From: Rhynchonema sp. JSB1_4 | Taxonomy: Eukaryota; Nematoda; Chromadorea; Monhysterida; Xyalidae | Assembly (NCBI GenBank): GCA_030248065.1 | Contig: JASAMV010001885.1 | Location: 55,541-119,540 of the forward strand | Length of the DNA: 64,000 nt | Direction of reading: 5' to 3' | Shown: piece after piece, positions 12,364 to 23,540 of the stretch | How the letters are laid out: every line of letters begins with the position of its first letter | How positions within the stretch are numbered: position 1 is the first letter of the stretch | The notes under the pieces: generated by a model | What the model saw: only the letters and a program-made list of their open reading frames with translations | What the model was told of the DNA's origin: nothing | Databases searched by the model: none | Position numbers and translations under genes: made by a program

Positions 12364-13462
12364 CAGTGGTGTCGTTGGGGGGGGGGGTTGGGGGGTCCCC
12401 CCTGGTAGGTATGGGGTATGGGAATCGGCCGGGGGTATGGGGCAGAGGTCTCGGGCCGTTTGCCCCCCCCCCCCCAATCTCCGCCCGCCCGACCGACCCC
12501 AATCTCCCCCCCCCCCTCGATTTTTTGGCTCAGATTTTAACCCAATTTTTGTCATAATTTTTGCAATTTTTTAACCTATTTTTTGGTTGAAAACAACGGT
12601 GTTGCAGGGGGTGGGGGTCCCCCTAGGTACAGTAGGTAGGTAGGTTGACGCTCCATCCTGGTACACTAGTCGCCGCCCCCCGCTGGTACACTAGGTTGCT
12701 ATTTTTGGCTCAAAATGGTATAAAATCAATATTTTTCACTCCAAATAGGCGATAAATCCGCGCTCGCGCGAAATTAGCGTTTTAGACACCTTTCTTCAAA
12801 ATTTCACCGAAAAATTTTTTCCCCCTTAGCCCCCGGCAGAGGTAGGTTGCCGTCCACATTTTTGGTGGTACGTAGGTTCCGCCCCGCCGGTAGCTACACC
12901 ACTGGTTGAAAATACATTGTTTTCCATGAAATGGTCGTCAGATAGAGCAATACTGATCACTGACTTCCGATCCGTCAGAAATTTTAGTATTTTTGACAAA
13001 AAAATCCCTACTTTTTCAGTAAAATAAGTCACTTCAGAAGCTTCGGGCCGAGGCCCCCCCCCGCCCGACCCTCCAAATCTCCGCCCGCCCCCCGCCCGAG
13101 GTCCCGCCCGATTGCCTCTGGTATGGGGTATGGAAATTTTTCACTTTTACAAGCACCCCTAGAAATCTTTTACCCCGAGACCAAAATTGCCATTTTTCGT
13201 CCAACAATTCCAAAACTCGCTTGCTGCCGCAAGAAAACTCTGTATTAAGCACTTTTTAGACCACTTTTGGCACTTTTAGACGATTTTTGGGGTTATTTTT
13301 TTTCAAAACCCCCACCGCCCCACCCTCGGGTATGGGCAATTTTTGAGTTTTTGGAGAAACCCCCTGGTATGGGAAATTTTTGATTTTTGGGGGTATGTAT
13401 GGGAAATTTCCCGAAAATTGGGCTGGGTATGGGAAAATTTCGATTTCTCAACGACACCACTG
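12364..13462. mobile_element. hAT-like element with CAGTGGTGTCGTT ends
   Basis: The left end is CAGTGGTGTCGTT and the right end AACGACACCACTG. It is flanked by the perfect 8-bp duplication CCTGGGGG (12356-12363 and 13463-13470). The repeated subterminal word is GGTATGGGAAA and variants. A piece of the CARTGGTGTAGC family (12640-12900) is nested inside. It has no intact ORF and is non-autonomous. Confidence 0.8.
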
Positions 13463-13524
13463 CCTGGGGGGAGGGGGGTCCCCCGTCAGGTATGCTATCT
13501 CCCCCTCAGGTTTTTACACTATCC

Positions 13525-13991
13525 CAGGGTAGTACTTGGGGGGGGGGTGGGGGGTCCCCCCAAATTCATCTATCTATCGTCAACACTTTTTGATTTCATC
13601 TATCTATCGTCAACACTTATGGGCGAATCTATCTATCGTCAACAAATTTTGGGAGTAATCTATCTATCGTCAACACATTTCGACCCCAAAATGGGTATTT
13701 TTGCCTCAAAACGGCTCAAAATCGGTATTTTTTGTCTCGAACAGGCAAAAAATCGCGCGCTACGCGCGGATTTAATACATCTAAGTACATTTTCATTAAT
13801 ATTTACACATTATTACCTACTTAGTACACTATATTATACCTTGATTTTTGGCGACCCCCCCCACCATCTATCTATCGTCAACAAGTTTGAGTCGACCCCC
13901 CCAGATTTCGGACTTGGGTCATCTATCTATCGTCAACACATTTCGGGTCCCAATCTATCTATCGTCAACACCCTGACCAAGTACTACACTG
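13525..13991. mobile_element. hAT-like element with ATCTATCTATCGTCAACA iterons
   Basis: The ends are CAGGGTAGTACTTGG and CCAAGTACTACACTG. The 8-bp duplication CACTATCC flanks it exactly (13517-13524, 13992-13999). Seven copies of the 18-base motif lie four on the left (about 13566-13675) and three on the right (about 13866-13972), all in the same orientation. The core contains the palindrome-like CGCGCGCTACGCGCG. It is non-coding. Confidence 0.85.
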
Positions 13992-14330
13992 CACTATCCC
14001 CCTATCCCCCTCCGGGCAGTGGTGTCGTTCGGAAATCAAAAAGTCAGGATACCGGATACCCAAAATCCAAAATTTTCGGATACTGGATACCCAAAATGAA
14101 AAATCTCGGATACCCAGGGGGGATTGTTCAAAAAAGGTCAATTTTTTAGAGGAAAATCGAGCAAAATCGGTGTTGAAAGCGCAAAAATGGTCATTTTGGG
14201 GTGATGCTTGCGCCAGCAAGCAATTTTGAGCATTTTGGAGGTAAAAATAGGCGATTTTTACGGTTTTCGGAAAAATTTTAGGGCAGGATACCCCTGGACA
14301 AAAAGTCAGGATACGGGATACCCCTGGGTG

Positions 14331-15014
14331 CAGTGTTGGAGGTGGGGGGTTTGGGGGTAGCCCCCAGTACAGTAGGTATCCCCCTCGCCTGGTACAGTAG
14401 GTATCCCCCCGATGTTTGGCATGGTGATGGTACAGTAGGTATCTCCCCGATTTTCACCACGGTACAGTAGGTATCCCCCCAATTTTGCCCCAAAAGTGCC
14501 AATTTTTGACCAAAATGGCCAAAATTAGTGTAAAATCAGTGGTTTTTACCTCAAATTACCCCAAATTCGCGCGCTACGCGCGCAAATACTACCTTTTCAC
14601 ACCGTTCCACACATAATAAACAAATTTTCAAATTTTCACCCCAAAACCTAATTGCCCCCCGCCCCCCGCCCCCCAAACCCCCCTAGGTACATAACCCCCC
14701 AGGCCATCGGCTCTGGTACAGTAGGTATCCCCCCTCTCCGAGCGCGGTACAGTAGGTATCCCCCCTCCAGAGTATTGGTCGCACAATGACTTTATAAGAA
14801 TTGGTCAAATTTTTTTAGTAGTAAAGAGTACACGTAGTAAAGAGAATGTTTCAGACCTGCGGCAACGTGGTTGATCTGCTACATAATTTTCAGCTGAAAA
14901 TGTTTTGTGAGAATCACAAATAGCACAGTAGTTAAGAGTGACTGAACGTGAAAATCAGGATTGATTTTGATGAATTCTTATATGGTCGTTGTGCGACCAA
15001 TACCTCCAACACTG
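14331..15014. mobile_element. hAT-like element with GGTACAGTAGGTATCCCCC iterons
   Basis: The ends are CAGTGTTGGAGGT and ACCTCCAACACTG, and the perfect 8-bp duplication CCTGGGTG (14323-14330, 15015-15022) flanks it. Six copies of the iteron lie in the two subterminal zones. The core has TTCGCGCGCTACGCGCGC. A 226-bp TA-flanked MITE sits inside its right arm. Further copies lie at about 51248-51716, 56789-57250 (inverted) and 60436-60855. Confidence 0.85.
14775..15000. mobile_element. Tc1/mariner-type MITE nested in the previous element
   Basis: Inverted ends TTGGTCGCACAATGAC... and ...GTTGTGCGACCAA pair over ~32 bp with a few mismatches. TA dinucleotides flank both sides (14773-14774, 15001-15002). 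At 226 bp it has no coding capacity. It interrupts the right iteron zone, so it is younger than its host. Confidence 0.85.
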
Positions 15015-15307
15015 CCTGGGTGAAAAAATCAAGATACCGGATACCCCTTTTTATAGAGAATTTTTTCGAAAAAAAGCAAAAACGAGTCAAAATTTTCACC
15101 TCAAAAGTGACTTTTTCCTGAATTTGGGTCTTCCCTCTTCCTCCCCTCGGGGGTACGCTATCTCCCTCTCCGAAAAAAGTGGGGGTCCGCTATCTCCCCC
15201 TCCGGACCAGGAACTACACTGGCCCAGCCCGGCTCGATTCTAGTCTCTACTTCGAAACCATAAATACTGTAATTTTGGTCGTAAAAACTGTGATTACTTT
15301 TTTTCAG

Positions 15308-15572
15308 GTATTCGTCACCACAAATGCCCGACGCCGACAATCCGGATGGCACCATCAGCCTGGGGGATTGGCGAAAGGAATGCAGCGATGATGGACTGCG
15401 TCGATTCAGATTTGATCGATCCAACAATTTCTCTGCCAACGCCGCTGAAATTCGCGATAATTTGGCGGACAATTTCGTGTCAGATGTGGGCTCATTGCCC
15501 TGGCAGTGGCGCGCTATCAATCACGGACGGGAAATTGACAAGACGACCGGCGATGATCGACCACCGATTTGA
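15308..15572 (+). pseudogene. C-terminal exon of Harbinger-type transposase
   Basis: After a TTTTTTTCAG acceptor, an open frame of ~88 codons ends at TGA 15570-15572. It includes NAAEIRDNLADNF and GSLPWQW, resembling the closing ...R-x2-L-x2-YF...G-x-VPWQ of PIF/Harbinger nucleases. That resemblance is from memory. It belongs to the transposon at 11329-16523. Confidence 0.5.
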
Positions 15573-16901
15573 TTTTCTGTAAAATAATGATGAATTTTGG
15601 TTCTGAGATATTGTATTGTGATTGGGTGGTTTATATCAAGATGTGCACGTGTTTAGCGCTGCTAATTCGAATTGATAGCAAAAAATTGTCAAAATTTTTA
15701 TGACGACAAAGCAATACAATTTGTGCAATTGTAAAATATATGCACTTTGATACACATATCATGCAGGTATTGTTGTCAGTCAGTGATGCCAGTCAGTTTT
15801 CATGGCAATCAGCGCTCAGGCAGTTTTTGTTTTCCGCATGCTACAGGGTTAAAATAAAAATTACTTTTGGTACAGAAAGCCCTTACAAATACGGTCAAGC
15901 ACCCGATGAAAGTGTAAACCAGCCTAAAATATGACCAATTACAGACAGTCTCACGTACTTTCGAAACTATTCTCAAACAGTTTGCGGTCCGGGTCGAGGA
16001 GGTCCAGTATTCGAATCCATTGGTCCTTCTTGTACTCGATATCATAATATTTCTTTGTTTTTCAAATCCCAAGTGACTGTGCGTCAAACACACAATCGAT
16101 TAGCGCCTGTTTACCTTCATCATCAAGCAAACTTTTTGATTTCTCAGCCATTTTGGGGTACGTAAGCGACAAAGCGCGAAAAACACCTGAAAATTGCATC
16201 ACCCACCGTTCATCCGTTATGTAATTACTTCAAAAGTGCTTGGCGTATTCACATTATATGTGCTGATACGCCCAAACAAAATAAAGTGTGCAGAAAGTGA
16301 ACCAGAAGTCAAAAAAAAGTTAAAAATTTTTAACTTGCTACTTTTGACTGCCGGCAGTCAGAATCGGCGACTGCCAGCCTCTGACTCCCCAATGCGTTTA
16401 TACTTTTTTTGTGCCTGCCGCGGCTTTGACTGCCTTCGAGTATAAACCGGGTAGCAGTCAAGTGGGTGGGAAGTCACATTTTTCTGACTGCTACTGCCCA
16501 GCAGTCAGAAGTATAAATCGACCTTAATGTTACTTCAGGATGAGCAGAACAATGTCCCAGCCATTTTGCCGAAGTGTTGTATAACGCACACCCTTAATCG
16601 ACTATGGTCCTCCAACCAAGACGTCATGCACACATGCAAGACGCACGTCAAATAGCACATTGGGTGTAGTGCTGTGACGCCGTGGATGATGGTCGGCTAA
16701 ACAAATGCAACGAAAGAATCAATGAAGCTTGCATGAAATTGTTAACATATTGACTAAAATATAGATTCTGGATGAAATTGCACGCGCATATGTGACCGCA
16801 TGGGAATGCATTCTAATCGTTTTCGCACTGATTTGGTTATGATATGAAAACACTGGTTCATGATCAGATTGTAATTGTCGTTTGCTGAATCCACATTCAC
16901 A
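15573..16901. other. Right part of Harbinger-like element and 3' flank of lectin B
   Basis: No further coding sequence is seen. 16345-16523 contains several inverted GACTGC/GCAGTC words leading to the right terminal repeat. 16528-16901 is the downstream flank of lectin B. Confidence 0.4.
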
Positions 16902-19034
16902 CTAGAACACATTGTGATCAATTCGCTCATAATAAGTCCAGCCCTCTGCGCCAACCACCAAGATACCGCCATCGGCAACGGTGGTTTTCTGAAATCAAGA
17001 ACCAATCACGTGATCAGAACAAATCCAACAGAGCACATATTTCGCACCTTGACCGGCAACAATTGACAGGTGCCGTTGTCCGGTCGCAGATTGAACGCTA
17101 AACAGCCGCGTTGCACCAAACATCGGAATGCACATCTGCAATGAAACATTATGGTATTTGTTGATACACCCATTTTATTGTGAAACCGTTGAACCCGAGG
17201 CCGTCTTACTGCCGTGGGTCGTTGTCTTCGATGACCTCATCGAGCACCTGCGCCTGTTTGATGTAGTATGCGTCCGACTCCAGAATGTATCGCTCGCCAG
17301 GGATTTCTACGCGCAAATATGTATTTGCATGGGAAGTTGCCAAAGAACCTCTAAATGTATGTAGACCGATCCGATCACATTAATCTAGCCAGGCTGGGCA
17401 GTCCGATCCGATCAGATGACCAAGTTTGAGATCGACCGTAGTATAATTATTGACGTACTGCGCTCCATCAGACATTTGTGCGACCCGGTGCATTGAGAAA
17501 ATGACCGATCAATGTCAACCGGATCATATGCGCCATCGAGTACTGTGCATTCGTTGTCCGCCGGCCACAAGCTCATTCCTGCAAAGATATGATTTTAAAA
17601 AACTATGCATGATGTCGGAATCATTTTACAGATTCGATCTCCGAACAACCCCAGAGGAACGGTCTATCCGTCTGTCTGTATCCGTGCATTGCAATGTCCA
17701 TGTGTTGGTCGTCAATCCAGAACGACGCGTTGTCGGCGTCCGAAGCACTCACGTTGTTCTTCAGGCCAATCCAATGCTAGACAAACACGTGAACACATTA
17801 AAACGCTTCAACAAATTATCCGATGCCACTTTCTCTCACAGTGGCATCGAGGCCTAAATTGTTCACAACTTGGTCCATAATCTCAGTGGTGTACAGATGT
17901 GCTTGCCGGTCGTCGGGGCCTTGATCAGCGAAATCAACGCATTCTTGGTTGGTCTTTGTTGCTGGTCCAAATGGCTGAAAATGGGTCCGTTGGACGTTGG
18001 AAATTCCACAACCACACAATAGATTAATTCAGTGTCATTGCTGCACGCAGGTTGTGAGCTTGGCTAATGTGTGATCCTCACTTACCCAAGAATAGAAGCA
18101 GCTGCTTCCCATTGGTGAGCCGTCCAATTCCGTTAAACATTCGTAGGTCAATTGTCTTGCCATCGCTCAAAAAGGTTTCAAAGAGCATTCGCTTTTTTAA
18201 CTTTGTTCGGCACCTTAGTACTGTACAGTCCAAAAGAAATGAATACACACCAACCTTCCACAAACCCTTCTCTATGAATTTTGCCACTTGGATCCGGAAT
18301 TTCTGAAAGTTTAAATAACTGACAAACCGAATGGAAGAAAAATTGTGCATACAATAATATGTATGATATTATCATGATTGCAATCATGGGTACACTCACT
18401 GTATTGGCACAATACGCGCTGCTTAAAGTCGAAGTCCTGATCACGGAAGGAAATTTGGTTCCAGCTGTTATCCCACGTCAAATACCCAAATGTTTGTGTG
18501 GAGGACTGGTACGTGAACCGTATATCAACGGTGAAAAACAACGGATCAATCGAAATCGTAGTTAACTCATTTTCTACGAGCCATTGCCAGCCTTCAGCGT
18601 CACTCACGGCGTTCTCGTCTTGCATCACATTTACGTGAAAGAAGTCTGGGTCCGAGTAAGGCTACAAATGAATGTAGAAATTCGTTCATATTAGCAGAAT
18701 ACCCAGTGTTTGAAATTTTCAGAATATGCACATACACTACACACATGCTGAGTACACTGACCCTTGTTAGGTTCTTCAACGCTTCCCATTTATCTGATGT
18801 TTCACCACTAGCCAATGCGGCCGTTGGTTGAGCGGCACGACACAATTGTTGAGCATGTGTGCGATTATCGGCTTTCGGCATCGAACTGTTGTGAAACATA
18901 CAGTAACCGGAGGCTATTTGAACGCTGGTGAACGCGGAGGAGTCGCATGGCGGAGGATCTTGTGCCAAAACTATAGTGACGCAGCGAAAGGCAACGCACA
19001 GCACCGCCACTACGGTCGTACAGTCGCCGCTCAT
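16902..19034 (-). CDS. Secreted double C-type lectin + PAN protein, paralogue B
   Basis: Ten exons: 19034-18762, 18661-18400, 18302-18255, 18165-18086, 17974-17840, 17776-17650, 17578-17459, 17306-17210, 17135-17048, 16988-16902. They total 1317 nt (438 aa), with phases identical to A and C. I chose the ATG at 19034 because a hydrophobic leader (VVAVLCVAF) follows; an in-frame ATG at 19091 is also possible. First lectin domain: IASGYCMF, WLVENE, LCQY. Second: SSCFYSW, HWIGLKNN, FWIDD, HKCLMERS. PAN: DPRQCAFRCLVQ, RGCLAFN, TCQLLPVK, WTYYERID. Potential N-glycosylation sites include NSS and NRT near residues 60-70. No WND motif is present. Confidence 0.88.
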
Positions 19035-20292
19035 TTTCGTGACGTTCGACTTTGCAGCAAGTGCACTTTTTGGAACTTGGAACAATGTCACAAAACGCGA
19101 ATTAAACTATATGAACTGATAGCTGTTCTCCCTGTTGCAACTTGCGTCACTGCGCTTATCCGTCACCAGGCAACTGTGACATACCTTTGATTGTTGATGA
19201 TGACAGTTCATGTACTCAGCACAAATCCATCACATTGATCATGAGGATGTCACCAGGCATGTATGTATTATGAGCTACTGTAATGTATGTATGTGCACAA
19301 CCCATACGCCAGGATAAGCCACATTTGTGTCATTGTGCCCTTAACCCAGCAACACTTGCATCTCTTACTGGGATAAAACAATGCGCATAGCATACAGTAG
19401 TGGCGGACAAAGGAAGCTGGTTTTTTTATATTACCAGCCAGGTGTACACCCGAAACAATGGTCATTCGGAGCGTGTGCATTGTCGACCCTTGTCCAATTC
19501 ATTGCTTCCACCATGAATCATTCTATCGAATACTTGGAGTTTTGAGAATAATCAATCGTCGCTGCAAACGCGGCGCCCAACTATAATGTGCTGTAGTGTT
19601 TATGATGAAACTTTGCGGTTTTGTCGTTTGTTTGGGCTGGGCGGAACACAGGTGCAGCTCAATGATAGCATACCGTACTGGCCATGATTGGGTATTGGGT
19701 CGGATCAAATTTGAATGCAACCGCACACTATTGTGCGAGACAACACAACTTTGTGCCGAAAGATACCACAAACCGCGATTATACAAACATACATTGGTTA
19801 TAAGTGCTTGGTTTGAAGCACCACGCACTGTGAAACATCACCCACCAGGCATGCGTTCTGGCACGGATCCATGCGCCACCACATCGCATAAACACATGAG
19901 AAAGCTTCCTGATGTTTCACGAGGCGAAAAACCATGGTGATTCTTGTTTCTTGCGCGAGCTTAGCTTGGTTTTATCGTGTATTCCCGGACAAGTCCAGCC
20001 GTGGTTGCCTTATATTTGATACAACCCAATACTGTCTTTAGGAGAGTTATGTAACGTATACATAACGTGCAGTTAAGGAAACACAATAAACGCCAGAAAC
20101 TATTCAAGGGCATGAATGCAACACGCGATTACAAATATAGTGTACGTTTCCAATCGTCAGCAAGGATTGCAAAAACAAATAAATATTTCTCTCCATGATT
20201 GACCAGTCCACGTAATCATTGATCGCGGTACAGTACTCTGTAGATGTTTCAAATAATTAGCTTCGCCATCGCAATCATTCGAAGGCACTGAT
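19035..20292. other. Spacer between lectin B and lectin C
   Basis: About 1.26 kb with no recognised gene. It should contain the promoter of B and the 3' end of C. The ORFs here have no family signature. Confidence 0.4.
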
Positions 20293-22888
20293 TCAAAACG
20301 TGTTGTGGTCGATGCGCTCGTAGTATTGCCAGCCAGCCGACAACACCAGGATGCCTCCGTCGTTCACCGTCGTCGCCTTAAATGGGTTTAGTTAGTTACA
20401 AAAACTAATAAAACTGTCACGAATGAATCATTATACGTTTAGTACCTTGACCGGCAACAATTGACAGGTTCCATTGTCCGGTCGTAGATTGAACGCCAAA
20501 CAGCCGCGTTGCATCAAACATCGGAATGCACACCTGCAATGAAACATCTGTTGACACAAAATCGACTCACATACAATGTGTAAAAGCCACGAATTTTACT
20601 GTCGAGGATCGTCGCTTTCCACAAATTGATTCAACATCCCCGCATTCGATATGTAGTAGGTGTCGGACTGGTGTTCATAACGTTCGCCAGGGACTTCTGA
20701 ACGGGTGATTTTTTCATCGAAACGTGTTTTATTATTGATCATATGGAATCCAAATGCGCACTCCGTTCCATCAAGCACTTTTTCTGGCTATCACAGTTGG
20801 TCGTTCGGTCGATTGCTGGCGGCGTTGAGGACGAAACGGTGGAGCATTCGCTGCTTGGCACAGTGGCCATCCCTTTACAAACAGTAAGCACATGGGAACA
20901 ATCGTGTGTGCGACTAACAAGGCCTTCCAACCTTGCAAATCAGGCCTATCCGTCTGCTTGTATCCAATCTGTTGCTGTCCCGTGTGTTCGTCGATCCAGT
21001 AGGAGCCAGTTGCGTTGGTTGGTTCGTTTTGCAGTCCGATCCACATCGCCTGCAGAATTCGTATCAATTCTCGCATTGAGAGTGCCCCAGAATGGCCAAA
21101 AGCATCTGATATTCAATTCATTACCGGTCCACCAAACATATTTCCCATGACGTCATTCATGATTTCCTCAGTGTACAAATGCGCCTGACGATCGTTCGGT
21201 TGTTGGTTGGCTTCGATTGCACATTCGGTGTTGTTCTTGCTGGATGCCAAATCGAATGGCTAAAATCAGAATAATGTAGGAATCCTGGATTGATCCTTCT
21301 TCCAATAAAACCAATTACGAGACTGAGAGGTAGACCTAACCCAGCTGTAGAAGCAGCTGCTGCCAAGTGGCACCCCTTGCAACTCGGACATGCACTCGTA
21401 GGACAGTTGCTTGGCCATTTCTGCAAGACTACAAAAAAGCTGCAGATTTTTTGTAATGGAACGGCTATGTAGTTTAGCCGTTTTCTAGTGCACTTGAACT
21501 TATACCTTCGACGATGCCGTCTTTGTGAAACGCCAATGGATCAGGGATTTCTGAAAGCGCAGTGCGATTATGCGATGAATTGAGTTTGGACTATTTGAAA
21601 TAACAGTACCCAAACATGTCGGTTGACTCACTGTACTGACAGACCGCCATGCCACCACCGTCGGCAGCGTCATCAAAATTGACCATTGCATGAGATGTAT
21701 TCCATTTGAGGAACCCATAGTCTTCGTTGATTGCATGTGTGTTCAAATCCATGTCAGTCGGGTTGAAGAATGCAGCTGGGATGGGTACCATGGCCGGTTC
21801 GTTCTCAATCAGCCAGGCCCAGTTGTCGTAATCGTTGCCACCTCCCTGATCGTACTGTCGCGCGTTGATGTGAACCCAAGCGCCTGCTGGAGCCATCTGT
21901 GAGGTCAGATTTCGAAATTATACTGTGGTACTTATACAGCATACGTATCGGCTGCGGTACGATTTGTGTATAGTCCGTCCATCAGCTCATGTCACTTTGT
22001 GATGGTGCTGGCCGACTTGTTCCCTTCCTCCACGTTCTAATGAAAGAGAAATTGAGTTTCCAAAAAATTTAGTTTTTGATCCTAAATTGTGGTTTTTATG
22101 AAATCGACGTGTTTTATCCATTTTAACTTATTTTAATTTTAAATTTGATCGAAGTCAATCGTTTTCGTCCCATTTTATTATTTTTTTAGTTTTTTTTGCA
22201 AAATCGGTCACACTCAATTTCTCTTTCATTAGAACGTGGAGGAAGGGACAAGTCACCCAGCAGCCACACAAATGCCATGAGCTGGTGGACGGACTATACA
22301 TTCTTCACTTCTGTTGCCTCAACTTCGATCAATGTGTTTTTTTACTGTTTGGTGCAAATGAGCATGGAAAGGAGAACATAAGGCTGGAGTTATGTATATA
22401 CTTGTTCATTTTGGGCTTGTAGACAATGAGGACAAATTTTTGTTTGAATCATAAATTGTGATAGAGCTTGGGCACTAATTTCGACCAGCGTATAAAAGGT
22501 TGTTCCCCTGCACTAAATGAACAACCAAGTATAACTCCAGCTTAAGACCACACATAAACGTGTACCTAAATTCTTGTTACAGGATTTTTTTTACAAAAAC
22601 AGGGCAATTTTCTTGTTGTCCAACCTGTGTGAGATTCTTGAGCGCTTGCCATTTGTCAGGTGTTTCTCCGGTGGCCAGTGCTCCAGTGGGCACAGCATCA
22701 CGACATTTTTGTTGCGCGTCGGATCGATTGAAAGCAAACGTGACTGACGTGTTGAAGAACAGACAGTAACCGGAGGCGACCTCAAAGTTGGCGAATGTTG
22801 CAGCGTCACACGGCGGTGGACTTTGTGCCGCAGCAATCTGGCACCACACCCACCACAGCCACGCGACTACGGTAGCAGCAGTCAACAT
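20293..22888 (-). CDS. Secreted double C-type lectin + PAN protein, paralogue C
   Basis: Ten exons: 22888-22625, 21896-21632, 21550-21506, 21420-21341, 21259-21125, 21049-20932, 20872-20762, 20696-20600, 20533-20446, 20376-20293. They total 1287 nt (428 aa). The ATG at 22888 precedes the leader MLTAATVVAWLWW. First lectin domain: ASGYCLFF, WLIENE, VCQY. Second: SSCFYSW, AMWIGLQNE, SYWIDE, KKCLMER. PAN: DPRQCAFRC, RGCLAFN, TCQLLPVK, WQYYERIDHN. Intron phases match A and B. Exons 7 and 10 use AAG acceptors rather than CAG. Intron 1 is enlarged by a 0.33-kb inverted-repeat element and a further MITE-like piece. Confidence 0.88.
21966..22302. mobile_element. MITE with long inverted repeats in intron 1 of lectin C
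   Basis: TATAGTCCGTCCATCAGCTC at the left pairs with GAGCTGGTGGACGGACTATA at the right. Inner arms (GTTCCCTTCCTCCACG... and its inverse, about 22018-22058 and 22212-22250) are near perfect over ~38 bp. The middle is AT-rich and non-coding. Confidence 0.75.
22380..22545. mobile_element. Short inverted-repeat element
   Basis: AGGCTGGAGTTATG...TTGTTCATT on the left is inverted as AATGAACAA...TATAACTCCAGCTT on the right. The interior carries a piece (ACTAATTTCGACCAGCGT) shared with the foldback at 1-481. Confidence 0.6.
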
Positions 22889-23145
22889 CCTGCTCGCATC
22901 CGCTAGAAAACGTGTCTGCGCGAAAAAGCAGAGATGCTCGAATGAAGCTTCATTCTCAAACGAACAAGGCATCGCGTCCAAAGCTGTGCGCCAGCGACCA
23001 AGTTACCCGGCAACGGTCAGTGTTTGTATGTTTCAAAAGAACAATACACCTTTTTTATTACGTTGTGCATGACATGAAACAAAGTGCATGGTCATGATTT
23101 TGTGTCATATGACAGAGTTTGCATTATTGTTTGGATTAATACGAT
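22889..23145. other. Spacer between lectin C and the small minus-strand ORF
   Basis: No gene is seen. It should hold the promoter of lectin C. Confidence 0.35.
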
Positions 23146-23414
23146 TTATTGCCTGCTGTGGCCTCCCGTGTCTGACGCTCGGTGTTCTGTTCCTCTACCG
23201 TTTTTTAACACTTGAACTCTGACAGGATCTTGAAAGAACTGCGAATTAATCAAGAACCGGGTGGCGAATACGGGGGAAATATTCACTTCATGGTCCTCAT
23301 TGGCACTGCGAAGTTCAATGAACAGCTGGTGATGTGATGTTGCGTTTGTATTCATGATTTTTTAAAGCGACTCCATGCACTTTTCCCTGTCATGAACTCG
23401 TATCTTGTCGCCAT
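23146..23414 (-). CDS. Small putative protein gene, possibly frameshifted
   Basis: The ATG at 23355 opens 69 codons ending TAA at 23146, with AATAAA overlapping the stop (23150-23145). Just upstream in another frame is ATG 23414, with 20 codons (MATRYEFMTGKSAW...) whose TGA overlaps the next ATG. One extra A in the A6 run near 23357-23362 would fuse both into an 89-residue protein. So this may be one gene with a base missing in the assembly, two overlapping ORFs, or a last exon using the CACCAG acceptor near 23325. I do not recognise the protein. Confidence 0.4.
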
Positions 23415-23540
23415 GATGACAGTATGTCCAACACGTCACCTGATCATGTGCGCTGGGCGCCGCAAGCAGGCTTTGTAACATCCTGGTCCAGTTAAAGCCG
23501 AGGAGAGACAAAACACATGAGCTGTTTCATCAGAATCATA

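Larger units (their letters stand above)
12346..15221. mobile_element. Outer CAGTGTAGTTCCTGG element, split by nested insertions
   Basis: 12346-12360 reads CAGTGTAGTTCCTGG and 15207-15221 reads the inverted CCAGGAACTACACTG. Near these ends are GTATGCTATCTCCCCC, GTACGCTATCTCCC and GTCCGCTATCTCCC motifs. Other elements with their own 8-bp duplications are inserted between (12364-13462, 13525-13991, 14331-15014). I could not match an 8-bp duplication for the outer copy itself. Confidence 0.6.
11329..16523. mobile_element. Harbinger-like DNA transposon, gutted and filled with nested insertions
   Basis: Terminal inverted repeats start GGTCGATTTATACTTCTGAC and extend ~39 bp with one mismatch (11329-~11368 and ~16485-16523). 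TTAA lies on both sides (11325-11328, 16524-16527). Two coding pieces remain, at 11676-~11800 and 15308-15572, both read on +. Their similarity to the C-terminal part of PIF/Harbinger nucleases is from memory. 11800-15230 is occupied by nested hAT-like elements. Harbinger normally duplicates a 3-bp TWA site, so the 4-bp TTAA flank is odd and could suggest piggyBac. The element separates lectin genes A and B. Confidence 0.7.

Noticed and set aside
13566..13975. Regularly spaced identical 18-mers that look CRISPR-like
   Set aside because: The genome is eukaryotic. Spacing is irregular, and the repeats lie symmetrically inside an element with terminal repeats and an 8-bp duplication.
13343..14149. 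268-codon ORF on +
   Set aside because: It reads through iterons and two separate transposable elements with their own target duplications. Its repeated IYLSST words are just the ATCTATCTATCG motif.
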